A DNA stretch of 64,000 nucleotides from Ruminococcus sp. AM36-2AA (GCF_003461955.1 NZ_QTYB01000015.1:23145-87144); one strand, 5' to 3'. Numbered from the stretch's first letter, positions 35,463-45,799 are shown. The notes: a model not told the origin generated them from the sequence alone. Program-made: numbers and translations.

Positions 35463-37280
35463 TTATAACTCCATCAGTTCATCAAATATCGGTTTCGGTA
35501 TATAAGGCTGCTGGTTATGGATCGGCTCTCCCAGACAGGTCTTCGGGTATGCGTAAGTTCCATGCTCCAGCATGATCTCCAGAAGCTCCGGTCCGTTCTG
35601 TTCCAGAAACTCACCGGCATATTTCTCCACATCTTCTCCCTGGATACGCTTCGCAGGAATTTTGTAAGCCTGCGCCACGTCTGAGAAATTACAGGAAGAA
35701 AATCCGCTGCCATCGGAAGTATCCGCATACACGCAGTCAAAATAGTCTCTCTGGAGATGACGGATCATTCCCAGCGCCTCATTATTCATCACGATCATTT
35801 TTACCGGGATGTTCTCACGCTTCACCCACTGCAGTTCCTGAATGTTCATCTGGAATGCTCCGTCTCCGCAGATACATGCCACCGGTTTTCCTGTTGCATA
35901 ATAAGCACCGATCGCTGCCGGAAGTGCATATCCCATGGCGCCATGTCCACCGGAAAAAAGCGTCTTCTGGCCCTGTCGGTTGTGAAAGGACTGATAGCTC
36001 CAGACCATATGCTGTCCCACATCCACAGCAACGGCTCCAGTATCGAAAAGCCTGTCACTTAAATATGCGATCATGCGGTTCGGATAACGCTGCGGTGTTG
36101 CATCATCCACCTGCTCCAGCTCTTTTCGGATCTTCCGGCATACAGCCAGCCATTCCTCATAAGAGCCGATCTGCGCCTGCTGCTCTGTCAGTTTACACGC
36201 TACATCCTCTGCGCTGACGCAAAAACATTTCTCCCCTTTTCTTCCCTCATGGATCTCTCTCTGAAGGTTATAAGGATCGATATCCACACGGACGATCTCC
36301 GCTCCCTTGGCAAACTCATGGACCTTCGTTCCGATCTGGCGTGTGCAGAGCGAAATCCCAAAACAAAGCAGGAGATCACTTTTCGCATTGGCGATCATAT
36401 TTGCATACCGGTGTCCGTAGGCACCGCCGATACATCCGAAGTTCAGCGGATCATCAAATTTCAGAACAGAACGGGCGAGTACACTTGTGATCATAGGAAT
36501 ATGATGGACGCGTGCGAGATCAGTAAGCATTTTTTCTGTTTCGCCATTCGCTCCGTGGCCGATCATAAATACCGGACGTTTCGCACCTTTAATCTTATCC
36601 AGAATATACTCTGCTGCCTCTGCCGCATCAGAAGAATCTGCTTTTGCAACAGCATCCCTGTAAAAAGCGGCTCCATTCTCAGGATCATTTTTTCCATATA
36701 TGGCTGTATCGATCTCTTCTTCAGAAAATTTCATATCATAAACCGGATCTTCCACTTCACTTCTCTGTACATTCATAGGCAGGTCGATAAGAACCGGGCC
36801 TTTCCGTCCTGTGTTGGCGATCTGCCATGCCAGGTTCAGTTCCCGGACGATATCTTTCGGGTCACGGACCTGTATGGCATACTTGGTTACCGGCTTCGCC
36901 ATGGAAACCATATCGATCTCCTGAAAGCCCTGCTGTCGAAGTCCTGCAATACCGGAATACTCATAGGTATTGAGCTGTCCGGTAATAAAAATCACCGGAA
37001 GCGAATCAAAATATGCATCAGCCACGCCGGAGAGCAGATTGGCAGCTCCGGGACCGCTTGTGGCATATGCACAGCCGCAGGCTCCTTTCGCCTGAGCATA
37101 ACCGCAGGCCGCAAAAGCAGCTCCCTGCTCATGATAGCTGGAATGGCTTTTTGTATGAGGATTCTTTTCAATGGAATCTACCAGATGTGCGATCATGGTT
37201 CCCTGATATCCAAAGAAATCCCGGATCCCTTTTTTCTGTAAAAATTCTACAACATAATCTGTAAGTTTCATTTTAAACAT
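35463..37280 (-). CDS. Thiamine-diphosphate enzyme of the acetolactate-synthase family
   Basis: 605 residues with all three domains: the N-terminal TPP pyrimidine domain (Glu in SSYHEQGAAFA, ~49), a central domain, and the C-terminal pyrophosphate domain (GDGAFQMNIQELQWV, ~455, then NNEALGM). It resembles acetolactate synthase large subunits but lies among LicD and transferase genes, not with ilv genes. No regulatory small subunit is nearby. A role in making an unusual surface precursor (like phosphonopyruvate decarboxylase in AEP pathways, a relative) is possible; no PepM is present. The ATG overlaps the LicD-like stop by eight bases. Confidence 0.85.
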   Translation of the reverse strand: MFKMKLTDYVVEFLQKKGIRDFFGYQGTMIAHLVDSIEKNPHTKSHSSYHEQGAAFAACGYAQAKGACGCAYATSGPGAANLLSGVADAYFDSLPVIFITGQLNTYEYSGIAGLRQQGFQEIDMVSMAKPVTKYAIQVRDPKDIVRELNLAWQIANTGRKGPVLIDLPMNVQRSEVEDPVYDMKFSEEEIDTAIYGKNDPENGAAFYRDAVAKADSSDAAEAAEYILDKIKGAKRPVFMIGHGANGETEKMLTDLARVHHIPMITSVLARSVLKFDDPLNFGCIGGAYGHRYANMIANAKSDLLLCFGISLCTRQIGTKVHEFAKGAEIVRVDIDPYNLQREIHEGRKGEKCFCVSAEDVACKLTEQQAQIGSYEEWLAVCRKIRKELEQVDDATPQRYPNRMIAYLSDRLFDTGAVAVDVGQHMVWSYQSFHNRQGQKTLFSGGHGAMGYALPAAIGAYYATGKPVACICGDGAFQMNIQELQWVKRENIPVKMIVMNNEALGMIRHLQRDYFDCVYADTSDGSGFSSCNFSDVAQAYKIPAKRIQGEDVEKYAGEFLEQNGPELLEIMLEHGTYAYPKTCLGEPIHNQQPYIPKPIFDELMEL

Positions 37281-38442
37281 ATTTTTTTACCTTTTCCATA
37301 AAACCAACTCTGCCTGTTTTTTCCAGATACTGAATATAGATATCCAGTAATTCCGGATCTGCTTCAAATATCTCATCGTATTTCAGGCATTTATTCATCA
37401 TATCCGTATATCTGCCAAACACAATTTCCAGCTGCACATAATCCTGATTCTTATGCAGGTTTCGGATATAATCCAACTTCTTTCGATATGCTCTCGCACA
37501 TGTATATTTTTTACCGCAGAGCTTTGCGTAATTCCAGCACTGGTTGAAATATTCCCGGTAGCTGAGACCAAATTTCTGCCGGCGTGCTCTTCTTTTTCTC
37601 CGGGAAGCAAGTCTCTTCAGATCTTTTCCCTGCTGCATGAATTCTTCGCAGGGAATCAGTGTGCTGCACACAGCTATGGCACTCTGACGGTAATTCTCAG
37701 GTCCTTTATCCCGGTAATTCGCTCCGTAGGAAGTCATAAGATATTTCTCTGCATCAACCGGTATAAAAAAATGTTCTCCCTCAATCTCTACTTCCTTCTG
37801 TTCCTCAAAAACATATGCAGGATAATAGACATTTTTATTCAGAAAACGCACCACATAATTCTGTACATCTTCCTGTGGCTGATGGATCAGATCCCGAAAT
37901 ATCCTCTTACCGAGCCATCCTCTTCCACAGAGTATAAGCAGACGTACCATACAGACACAGGCAAAAGCTCTCTGATTTCTCCACTTTTCTTTTCTTTCGT
38001 GGATTCTTCTCCATCCATCTTCCCGCATACGGTTCCAGAGATATTTTCTCCTGGGACCATATTCACATTGCAGCGGCAGTATTCTTACTGCCATACCGGG
38101 ATACTGAAATTTTCCGTAATCATCCATCTTGTAAAACAATGTGTCTTTATCTGTATACCGAAGATAAAATCCGGGGAAATATTTATAACTGTCCATGGAT
38201 TCCAACGCTCTCCTCAGCACCGGTTCCTCTTCAAAAACATTCTTGAACCTTTCCATGTCTCCGGTTTTCATATATATAACACCAGCTTCGGGATTCAGTG
38301 GAAAAGGCCGTTCCGTCACTGCGCAGAGAGTAAGATACGGAGAAAGAAAATATGTGATCTTGTTTTTTCTGCATATGATATCTATTTCTTTAAGGAGTTC
38401 CAGTACTTTCTGTTGTTCTCTGTTCAATACACTCTGCCTCAT
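37273..38442 (-). CDS. LicD-related protein, active-site motif degenerate
   Basis: 389 residues. The first ~45 align with LicD phosphotransferases (EQQKVLELLKEIDIICRKNKITYFL), but the expected GGTLLGAVRHxGFIPWDDDxDI stretch reads SPYLTLCAVTERPFPLNPEAG. The metal-binding aspartates are therefore missing. The middle and end are rich in Arg, Lys and Tyr (SRRKRRARRQKFGLSYREYF). It may be inactive, a structural partner of the intact LicD encoded next to it, or have a new chemistry. Ends 8 bases inside the TPP-enzyme gene. Confidence 0.7.
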   Translation of the reverse strand: MRQSVLNREQQKVLELLKEIDIICRKNKITYFLSPYLTLCAVTERPFPLNPEAGVIYMKTGDMERFKNVFEEEPVLRRALESMDSYKYFPGFYLRYTDKDTLFYKMDDYGKFQYPGMAVRILPLQCEYGPRRKYLWNRMREDGWRRIHERKEKWRNQRAFACVCMVRLLILCGRGWLGKRIFRDLIHQPQEDVQNYVVRFLNKNVYYPAYVFEEQKEVEIEGEHFFIPVDAEKYLMTSYGANYRDKGPENYRQSAIAVCSTLIPCEEFMQQGKDLKRLASRRKRRARRQKFGLSYREYFNQCWNYAKLCGKKYTCARAYRKKLDYIRNLHKNQDYVQLEIVFGRYTDMMNKCLKYDEIFEADPELLDIYIQYLEKTGRVGFMEKVKKYV

Positions 38443-38468
38443 TTCTATTGTTTTGGTGTATGGTACAA

Positions 38469-40748
38469 CTACATGATCTTTTTCAGAAGTTCCTGAATAT
38501 TTTCCTGGCTTTTGTATTTATCCAGCCAGACATCCAGAAATTCCGATACATCGGATTTCTTTGCAAAAAACGCACTTCTTTTGCTGCCATTGTAAAGATC
38601 TCGCAGGAAGATTCCAGCAAGTTCCGTCTTAAGATATGGATGCTGCATATGCTCCAGAGCTTTGAAATAATTTTCGAAAGCTTCCTTTGTCTGTCCCTGC
38701 TTTCTGCGGATATCGCCAAGAAGTTTCCAGGTTTCTCCCTGCCACTGCTTATGAACCAGATAGCTTCTGACTTCTTCTGCCAGATATTCCATATCACTTA
38801 CTTCGTCTGTACACAGAAATCTGGTACGGCAGTCAGCAAGAACTTCCGGATATCCAAACCGTTTCCATGCCAGGGTAAGTGCCTCCCGGTAAAGCATTTC
38901 CTCCGAAAGCGGCTTCTTTTCTATCTTACCAGAAATACCGATTTTCAGATAAAGCTCTTTTACCAGTTCCTCAAGCTCCGCTTTTGTGCGCACAACAGAT
39001 ACCTTTGCCAGATAAAATGCTCCGTCTATTTCTGTATCCTCCGGCAGTAATTTTTTCCAGAGTTCCATGTAAACAGATGCCTCGGACTTATGACGTGCTT
39101 CCAGAAGTTTTCTGCACTGGGAAATGACCTGTGTTTTTTTGTCCTGAAGGAACTTATCCAGCTCAAGATGCACAATTCCATTGTTGGTGGTTTCTCTTGC
39201 AAGTGCGTACTTTTCCATGGCTTCATTCTGAAGACCTTTTTTCCAGAGGAGATCGCCCTTATATTTGATGAAGTATCCATCCTGCGGAAAATGCTTCAGA
39301 CAATACGCCAGAAATTTTTCTGCCTCGGAAAAATCCTTCACCTCTTCAAGGCGTTCCATAACAAACCTGCACTTGAACTTTATAAAGCCAGGCGCATCCG
39401 GATATTTTTTCAGAAGGTCATCTACGATCGCTTCTGCTTCTTTCTTCTCGTGAAATTCATACAGACTGGCAGCTTTCCGGAATGCACGGATATCTTCCAC
39501 CGTCTGTTCCATTTCCGGAGTAATATGATCCATTTTTCTGCGTACTTCATACATGCGATATGCTTTGGAAACACGCTCTGTATAGATCAGGGTCAGCATG
39601 GCAGCCTGAAAAGTACCGTCCTCTGTACGGATCAGTGTAGGATGATAAAATGGCCGTATCCCGTTATAATCCTCACGGCCGATAAATTCTGCACTGAGCT
39701 GGATCTTATAATAGTTGTCAAAAATCTCATTCAGCACGTCAAAGCGCTTCTCTGCCAGCAGAGTTTCCAGTGATCTCTCAGATCTCAGAAGTCTCGCCTC
39801 AAGATCCTTCGCCGCTGCTTCTGCTCTGATCCGGTTTCGCTCAACATCCAGTTTATGGTCTTTTTTTGCCATAAGCAGACAGTAAAATTTACGGAATGTC
39901 ATCTGTCTGCGAATTCTTCCTCTGGATATCCTCGGCATATATTCATCACGGATTTCCTGATAATTCGCTCCCGGTACATAAATAGACTCATGGGATTCTC
40001 TTTCCCCATGAGGCGGTATATAGGACCATTCGTCCCCGTAATGCCAGATCAGATAATCACTGACCCTGTGGGGAACCATTACCTTTTCCCCTTCAAAATC
40101 CATATATTTCACCGGAAACATCATATCCTTATCAAAAAGAAACGGGCAGCCACCCCAGCGCATGGCATAGCGGCTGCACTCTTCCTCTTTATATGAAAAC
40201 ATGAGTTTTTCCAGTTTTTTCAGTGTTCTGTCTTTTCCGAAAAATTTATATCGGAACAGCCAGTACAGATACTTCCATGCAGAAATTTCCCATCTTGCTC
40301 CGACTACCATACTGATATTGATAAGATCCGTATAGATCATCATGTATGTTCTGTACTTCTCATACTCCCTGTCATCATCCGGGATCGGATCCAGTGTCAG
40401 AACATCTATGATCTCTCCGGCTTTATCGTCTCCGATGATCTGATGCTTATGGATGGAACAGGTATCTGTACTTCCATATCGCGGAAAACTGTTGGTATAG
40501 GTGCGGTCTACGTCTGAGCAGTAAATTGCCCGGTTGTCCGGCATTTCTGTTTTGCAGATCTCTACAAATTTATCCCAGTCACTCTTTGGCATATAGATAT
40601 CTACATCATCATCCCATGGGATAAATCCCTCATTTCGAAGAACTCCGATCAGTGTTCCCCCTGCCATTACATATCTAAGATTGTGCTTTTTGCAGATTGC
40701 GTCAACCTCCCGGAAGAGCTGCAAAAGAAGTTCCTGTTTTTCTGTCAT
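38469..40748 (-). CDS. LicD-family phosphotransferase with long helical-repeat C-terminus
   Basis: 759 residues. The N-terminal ~290 residues are LicD: YVMAGGTLIGVLRNEGFIPW then DDDVDIYM (~25-55), a complete metal site. LicD proteins move phosphocholine, ribitol- or glycerol-phosphate onto glycans. The remaining ~460 residues are charged helices that look like TPR-type repeats (YFIKYKGDLLWKKGLQNEAMEKYALA; WKLLGDIRRKQGQTKEAFENYFKAL), perhaps for protein contacts. AGAGG lies seven bases before the ATG. Three bases after the TagD-MocA fusion gene. Confidence 0.85.
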   Translation of the reverse strand: MTEKQELLLQLFREVDAICKKHNLRYVMAGGTLIGVLRNEGFIPWDDDVDIYMPKSDWDKFVEICKTEMPDNRAIYCSDVDRTYTNSFPRYGSTDTCSIHKHQIIGDDKAGEIIDVLTLDPIPDDDREYEKYRTYMMIYTDLINISMVVGARWEISAWKYLYWLFRYKFFGKDRTLKKLEKLMFSYKEEECSRYAMRWGGCPFLFDKDMMFPVKYMDFEGEKVMVPHRVSDYLIWHYGDEWSYIPPHGERESHESIYVPGANYQEIRDEYMPRISRGRIRRQMTFRKFYCLLMAKKDHKLDVERNRIRAEAAAKDLEARLLRSERSLETLLAEKRFDVLNEIFDNYYKIQLSAEFIGREDYNGIRPFYHPTLIRTEDGTFQAAMLTLIYTERVSKAYRMYEVRRKMDHITPEMEQTVEDIRAFRKAASLYEFHEKKEAEAIVDDLLKKYPDAPGFIKFKCRFVMERLEEVKDFSEAEKFLAYCLKHFPQDGYFIKYKGDLLWKKGLQNEAMEKYALARETTNNGIVHLELDKFLQDKKTQVISQCRKLLEARHKSEASVYMELWKKLLPEDTEIDGAFYLAKVSVVRTKAELEELVKELYLKIGISGKIEKKPLSEEMLYREALTLAWKRFGYPEVLADCRTRFLCTDEVSDMEYLAEEVRSYLVHKQWQGETWKLLGDIRRKQGQTKEAFENYFKALEHMQHPYLKTELAGIFLRDLYNGSKRSAFFAKKSDVSEFLDVWLDKYKSQENIQELLKKIM

Positions 40749-40751
40749 CTG

Positions 40752-42053
40752 TTAACCTCTTTGATCAATAATTTTCAAAAGCTCTGCCAGCGTCTCGGAT
40801 TCTTCATAAAAAAATCTCGTACACTCCGTCCGTCTGTCACGGATCATGATCATCAGCTCCTGAAGAAGATAACGAAGTCCGTTTCCTTCGAAATTAAAGC
40901 TGTATCGTTTCAGAAACTCCTGACCTTCCACTTTCGCTTCAAAATATCCTGTATTCCACCAGTCATTGGGCACTGTAATGCGGCCTCTGGTTCCGATGAT
41001 CGCAAGCTCATTCTCCACATCAACCGTTGTTCCGATCTCTATGGTCGCCAGTGCTTTCGGATAACGGACAGTGATCATATCATAAATAAATTCTCCGTTA
41101 TTTCCCTTCACAGCATTGGTATTCACATCCAGATAATTGCTGCCAAGAAGCTTGATGCATGCACAGAGCGCCTGGCTTACTGTCTCGTTAAATGTCTTGC
41201 CGCCTTCAAAATCATCCTGGGAAACCGCACACTTTACAGCGATCACATCTCCTACCAGCGCACCATGTGTAAGCCATACAAGCTGTGTAAAAGCGCGCAG
41301 ATAAACAAGGGTAAGCCTTTCCACAAGAACTACCCTGTGTTCTTTCGCAAGTGCGAACAGTTCTTCCATTTCCCCCGGAGCCAGCGTCATCGGCGTGTCA
41401 CTGATCACATATTTATTCTGCTCCAGTGCATGCCTTATATAAGCCGCCCTGTTTTTCAGACCGGATTTAATATAGATGATATCCAGACCGTTCAGGAATT
41501 CCCCGTAATCTGTACCATAAGAGTCCAGTTCATATCTGTCACAGAACTCCCGGGCAACAAAAATATCCTCTGAGTAAACACTCTCCACATGAAGCCCGCT
41601 TACAAATTTGGATTCCAGAACCATTCCATTATCTTCCGCATCATCAGTTACAATGCCTACACGGTAAATGGTTCCCTCACTTCTCAGTTTGGTGCTGGAA
41701 ATATTCTTGGTCCGTTCCAGATAAACCACCTGGCAGTAGTTCTTAAGATAATCAAACTTCCCGCGCCAGTCCGATCCGACAACCAGAAGGTCAATATTAT
41801 ACTTGGTGATATCGCTGAGTTTCTGTCCCTGATATTCCTCTACAATGATCTCATCTGCAAAACCTGTTTTCCGGACATTCTCAATCCTTTTCAGGAGGCT
41901 GTCCTGAACATTCAGCTTACCGCGTTCAATATCATAACTCTCGCTGGTGACTCCCACGATCAGATAATCTCCCAGCTCTCTTGCCCTCTTCAGAATATTA
42001 TAATGTCCCTGATGGAACAGATCAAAAGTACCATAAGTAATGACTCTTTTCAT
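40752..42053 (-). CDS. Fusion of TagD-like cytidylyltransferase and Gfo/Idh/MocA oxidoreductase
   Basis: 433 residues. Residues ~1-130 are a nucleotidyltransferase like glycerol-3-phosphate cytidylyltransferase: GTFDLFHQGHYNIL (HxGH at ~14-17), RTKNISSTKLR at the end. Residues ~133-433 are an oxidoreductase of the Gfo/Idh/MocA type with the nucleotide-fold start YRVGIVTDD (the usual GxGxxG is degenerate) and a substrate domain. By analogy with Haemophilus Bcs1, a reductase fused to a different cytidylyltransferase, this enzyme may both reduce a sugar phosphate and activate it with CTP for LicD transfer. Substrate unknown. Its ATG shares one base with the upstream stop (TAATG). Confidence 0.83.
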   Translation of the reverse strand: MKRVITYGTFDLFHQGHYNILKRARELGDYLIVGVTSESYDIERGKLNVQDSLLKRIENVRKTGFADEIIVEEYQGQKLSDITKYNIDLLVVGSDWRGKFDYLKNYCQVVYLERTKNISSTKLRSEGTIYRVGIVTDDAEDNGMVLESKFVSGLHVESVYSEDIFVAREFCDRYELDSYGTDYGEFLNGLDIIYIKSGLKNRAAYIRHALEQNKYVISDTPMTLAPGEMEELFALAKEHRVVLVERLTLVYLRAFTQLVWLTHGALVGDVIAVKCAVSQDDFEGGKTFNETVSQALCACIKLLGSNYLDVNTNAVKGNNGEFIYDMITVRYPKALATIEIGTTVDVENELAIIGTRGRITVPNDWWNTGYFEAKVEGQEFLKRYSFNFEGNGLRYLLQELMIMIRDRRTECTRFFYEESETLAELLKIIDQRG

Positions 42054-43327
42054 TATACGTCCTTCTCTTTCTGATCTTCCTTTCCCGTCAGCATGTCCTC
42101 TTCCACATAAAAATCTTCTTCATCAAAAAACTCTTCCGCACTGTCATTCTCTTCTTCCAGTGCATCCTGAAGCTCCTGAAACTCCTGAGGATCTCCGGCA
42201 TCCTCTGTCTCTTCCTCCAGTGTTGCAGCCAGCTCTTCGATCGCTTTCTTTCTCTTACGCATGATCTCATAGTCGTCTTCTTCGTCGTATTCTTCCTCCA
42301 GTCCTTCATCCTGGACCTGTTTTTCTTTCTTAAACAGGATAAAAGTCAGAAGCTTCAGGATGCCATTGTAAATGAAGGAAACCGGCGCACTTCCGAGAAT
42401 CAGCACAAACAGCCAGGAAATTCCGAACAGTGCCCATACATTCAATGTCTGCGGGATGCTGAGAAGAAGCAGACCATTTAACACGATCATGATCGGATAA
42501 TGGAAGAAGTAAATACCCATGGTATTTCTTCCCACGAAGGTGATCGGCAGCTTCCTGTCCGGCATCAGTGCCAGAAAAGTAAGGACCAGCACAAAAGATA
42601 CCAGATACATCAGAAGACGGATCAGCATTCCAGTGACATCATCCATTCCCGATACCTGATAAGAGTGATTACCTCTGAGGATATCAACCGGCATTTCATT
42701 GGCGATCATAAAATTCGGGATTCCGTACAGAAGCAGTCCCGAAATCGGCACCAGAACCCATTTTCCCTTGAACTTACGGACAATCTTGGTATAATCACTC
42801 TTCCACAGATAGCCTGCCACAAAAAAAGGAAAAAATACAACAATCCTTGAAGTAGAAAGATATGTTGTAAATTCCGGTCTTGTTCCTGCCCATAACGCAA
42901 AAATAATACTTATCGGCACAATAAAACGCACCTTACCCAGTGCTTCAATAGTCAGTCTGTATGCAAATAATGCCAGCACATACCACATAACCGTGCCAGA
43001 CGGGCGAAGCAGCTCATAATCCATACTCTTGCCGAGCCAGATATATGCATACCAGGTCAGGCTGTATCCAAGAATATAAGGAATCAGAAGATTCTTCACA
43101 TTCCTCAGCACATCCTGCGGCTTCTTGGACAGATATCCGGACATAAATACAAATGCAGGCATATGAAAAATAGTAATGGCATACCATACATAACGCACTA
43201 CAACGTCCACTTTAACCAGCTGAAAAGCGATCAGATGGTTAAATACAACAAGAAAAATCAATAATACTTTAATGTTATCAACCAGGTAGGAATATGGTAC
43301 CCCCTGACTTTCCATTCTCTGTTTCAT
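42053..43327 (-). CDS. Acyltransferase-3 family membrane protein
   Basis: 424 residues, about ten membrane helices (e.g. LLIFLVVFNHLIAF, FHMPAFVFMSGYLSKK). The pattern is that of OafA/Acyl_transf_3 proteins that O-acetylate or O-succinylate surface glycans. The last ~85 residues form a highly acidic cytoplasmic tail (EEEYDEEDDYE, EEFFDEEDFYVEEDM). GGTGG precedes the ATG. Translationally coupled to the TagD-MocA fusion. Confidence 0.87.
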   Translation of the reverse strand: MKQRMESQGVPYSYLVDNIKVLLIFLVVFNHLIAFQLVKVDVVVRYVWYAITIFHMPAFVFMSGYLSKKPQDVLRNVKNLLIPYILGYSLTWYAYIWLGKSMDYELLRPSGTVMWYVLALFAYRLTIEALGKVRFIVPISIIFALWAGTRPEFTTYLSTSRIVVFFPFFVAGYLWKSDYTKIVRKFKGKWVLVPISGLLLYGIPNFMIANEMPVDILRGNHSYQVSGMDDVTGMLIRLLMYLVSFVLVLTFLALMPDRKLPITFVGRNTMGIYFFHYPIMIVLNGLLLLSIPQTLNVWALFGISWLFVLILGSAPVSFIYNGILKLLTFILFKKEKQVQDEGLEEEYDEEDDYEIMRKRKKAIEELAATLEEETEDAGDPQEFQELQDALEEENDSAEEFFDEEDFYVEEDMLTGKEDQKEKDV

Positions 43328-43420
43328 TTGTTTCCACCTTGTAATATTCTTACTGATAATTCCCTCTGTTCCTTCATCAGGTCAGAGATTCTTACTTAAT
43401 TTTGATGAAAGTATGAATAA

Positions 43421-43449
43421 ATAATAACATACCTTTATGAATTTGGAAA
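43421..43449 (-). promoter_or_regulatory. Possible internal promoter before the acyltransferase
   Basis: TTTCCA-17-TATTAT on the minus strand in the ~200-base gap after the GT2 gene. Moderate match only. Confidence 0.4.
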
Positions 43450-43529
43450 TAAAAAATTAATATTTGCCACAATTATTCTCCATTTCCAAAACTATACAGG
43501 ACGATATTTTTTCCCTGTAATCCCTGTTT

Positions 43530-44273
43530 TTAACGGTATTTCCATACTCCGTGAACTGCATAGGAAATAAAAAAGAGCAGGCTTTTCAGACGTCCATATC
43601 CGACATAACGATACACCTGATAAGTCATTGCGGCAGATTTCAGTTTGTTTCTGGATTTTCCCCCTTCGCTGAGCCGGTACTTCAGATACGGTTTATTGAT
43701 CCCCACTGCAAAACCGCCTCTCCGAAGGATCTTCAGCCAGGTAATATAGTCTTCGTGACTGTCATCGTGAGTCATCGGAAACGCAAGGGCATCTTCTCTC
43801 TTAAGAAGCACAGACGAGCAGTTAATGCTGTTATGTTTCAGAAGATCATGATAGGTAATACGTTCTTTTACCGGGATGTATTTCCCTGTGGTGTGTCCAT
43901 TCGGCTGCATCAGCTCTCTCCCGGTAGAACAGATATCACATCCGGTAAGCTCCATCGTCTTTACCTGTGCTTCCAGCTTGCCCTTTTCCCACCAGTCATC
44001 CGCATCCAGAAAGGCAATGAATTTTCCTTTTGAAGCTTTTACTCCCCGGTTTCTGGAACGGGCGGCTCCCATATTTTCTTTATTTCGGATATAACGGATA
44101 TTTCCGCTGTCCATATATTTCATTACGGTAAGTTCTGTTTTGTCTGTGGAGCAGTCATCAATGACAAGAAGTTCTGTTGGAACGTTCTGTGCCAGCACGG
44201 ACTCGATTGCTTTTCCAATATATTTCTCACCGTTATAAACCGGCATGATCACAGAAACCAGTGGTTTTTCCAT
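43530..44273 (-). CDS. Glycosyltransferase family 2
   Basis: 247 residues, GT-A fold. SVIMPVYNGEKYIGKAIESV at the start, then VIDDCSTD and FLDADDWW (the DxD-type site, ~89-93). Adds a sugar from a nucleotide donor to the growing surface polymer on the inner face of the membrane. Donor and linkage unknown. GGGAGG eight bases before the ATG. Confidence 0.92.
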   Translation of the reverse strand: MEKPLVSVIMPVYNGEKYIGKAIESVLAQNVPTELLVIDDCSTDKTELTVMKYMDSGNIRYIRNKENMGAARSRNRGVKASKGKFIAFLDADDWWEKGKLEAQVKTMELTGCDICSTGRELMQPNGHTTGKYIPVKERITYHDLLKHNSINCSSVLLKREDALAFPMTHDDSHEDYITWLKILRRGGFAVGINKPYLKYRLSEGGKSRNKLKSAAMTYQVYRYVGYGRLKSLLFFISYAVHGVWKYR

Positions 44274-44301
44274 AAAAACGACCTCCCTTTTCTTTATTTA
44301 C

Positions 44302-44332
44302 AAAATGCGCGCCAGAACCAGCCTGACACGCA
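44302..44332 (-). terminator. Weak terminator or processing hairpin within the polymer operon
   Basis: TGCGTGTCAG pairs with CTGGCGCGCA (two G-T pairs), then TTTTG on the minus strand. It lies between the first and second genes and may lower downstream expression. Confidence 0.5.
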
Positions 44333-44354
44333 CTTTTTGATTTCGTATTATTTC

Positions 44355-45728
44355 CTATTTATCCTGTGAATCTTTCAGGGCATTCTTCTGATCGTCATCC
44401 ACACCTTCGGATACTTCTTTCTGGAAAAAGATCTTCACAGTCATAAACAGAAGCTTGATGTCCAGAAGGAATGAATAATTCTCAATATAGAACAGGTCCA
44501 GTTTCAGCTTGTCGTACGGTGTGGTGTTATATTTGCCATAGACCTGTGCATAACCGGTCAGTCCTGCTTTTACCTTAAGACGGTAATGGAATTCCGGGAT
44601 CTCCTGCTCGTATTCCTGCATGATCACATCTCGTTCCGGGCGTGGGCCTACCAGAGACATATCTCCCGCAAATACATTAAACAGCTGCGGAAGTTCATCC
44701 AGATGCAGGTTACGGAGAACATGTCCCACCGGTGTGATACGGGAGTCATGTTTGGATGCAAGACGTGCTCCGTTCTTCTCGGAATCCACACACATGCTCC
44801 GGAATTTCCGGATACGGAACTCTTTTCCCCTATAAGTGAGACGATCCTGAAGATAAAATACCGGGCCGCCATCATAGGCTTTCACCGCAATGGCAATGAT
44901 CAGCATGATCGGGGAAGATACAATAATTCCAAGGCCGGAAACAACAATATCCAGAAGTCTCTTCGCTGCGCGCTGCTCCATGGAAAGTCCCTGGTTTCTG
45001 CACATCAGAAGCGGGGTATCAAACAGGTGGATCCGGTCCGTTCCCAACAGAATGATATCAGAAATCTTCGGGCTCATGTAACAGCGGATGGAATGAGAGA
45101 AACAGTATTTCAGATACTTGTTTCGGATCTGGGACGGAAGATCCCAGATGATCACGCCTTCATAATCTTCCATCATGGCGTGGATCTTCTCTTCTCCTTC
45201 GCGGATGTGTACCTTGCCGCTGATATCGTATTTATCCTTTCGGGTGTTCATCTTGTGGATGACATCTCCGGGATCACGGTCACCGTAGATAACCAGAAGT
45301 CTTCTGGCTCCGTACAGTCTGGAATAAATAAAGCGGCTTCCCCAGATCCAGAGGATGGTTACTACAATCTGGACCAGCGTCATTTCTATGATAGGACCGG
45401 CTGCAAGGAACCAGCGGTTGATCAGAGTGATCTGAAAATACGTTACAACATTGGTACAGATACTTGCCAAAGTCAGCGAATAAAACACGTCGATCCTTTT
45501 TAGATAGCCTACCTTCAATCCTCCGTAAAGCTTGGCAAACATCAGATAGATCAGTGCATAGATCAGGATCAGCACCCAGTTACCTTTTCTCCAGAATGGT
45601 TTCAGGATCAGGCTGCTGTAAAAATCATACCACACATAAGCAAAGATTGCTGTCTGCGCAATAATGATCAGACTCGCCAGACAAAACACCACAAATCTTT
45701 TATAATCTTCTCTTTTACTTCTGTTCAC
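44355..45728 (-). CDS. Polyprenyl-phosphate sugar-1-phosphate transferase (initiating enzyme)
   Basis: 457 residues from GTG 45728 (GGGAG nine bases before). Four N-terminal membrane helices, a CoA-binding-like middle domain, another membrane segment, then the bacterial sugar transferase domain: [15 protein letters not shown], then [17 protein letters not shown], then [16 protein letters not shown] and [10 protein letters not shown]. This WbaP/CpsE-like enzyme puts the first sugar phosphate on undecaprenyl phosphate. As first gene after a promoter it likely starts the whole operon down to 34724. Confidence 0.93.
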   Translation of the reverse strand: MNRSKREDYKRFVVFCLASLIIIAQTAIFAYVWYDFYSSLILKPFWRKGNWVLILIYALIYLMFAKLYGGLKVGYLKRIDVFYSLTLASICTNVVTYFQITLINRWFLAAGPIIEMTLVQIVVTILWIWGSRFIYSRLYGARRLLVIYGDRDPGDVIHKMNTRKDKYDISGKVHIREGEEKIHAMMEDYEGVIIWDLPSQIRNKYLKYCFSHSIRCYMSPKISDIILLGTDRIHLFDTPLLMCRNQGLSMEQRAAKRLLDIVVSGLGIIVSSPIMLIIAIAVKAYDGGPVFYLQDRLTYRGKEFRIRKFRSMCVDSEKNGARLASKHDSRITPVGHVLRNLHLDELPQLFNVFAGDMSLVGPRPERDVIMQEYEQEIPEFHYRLKVKAGLTGYAQVYGKYNTTPYDKLKLDLFYIENYSFLLDIKLLFMTVKIFFQKEVSEGVDDDQKNALKDSQDK

Positions 45729-45770
45729 AGATTTTTTCTCCCTTCCTTAGGAGTTGTTATTAACCATACC

Positions 45771-45799
45771 ATTATAGCCAATATATACTCTTACGTCCA
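45771..45799 (-). promoter_or_regulatory. Promoter of the surface-polymer operon
   Basis: TGGACG-17-TATAAT on the minus strand, ~43 bases before the first gene. A CAGAG/CTCTG inverted repeat lies just upstream of the -35. Confidence 0.6.
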
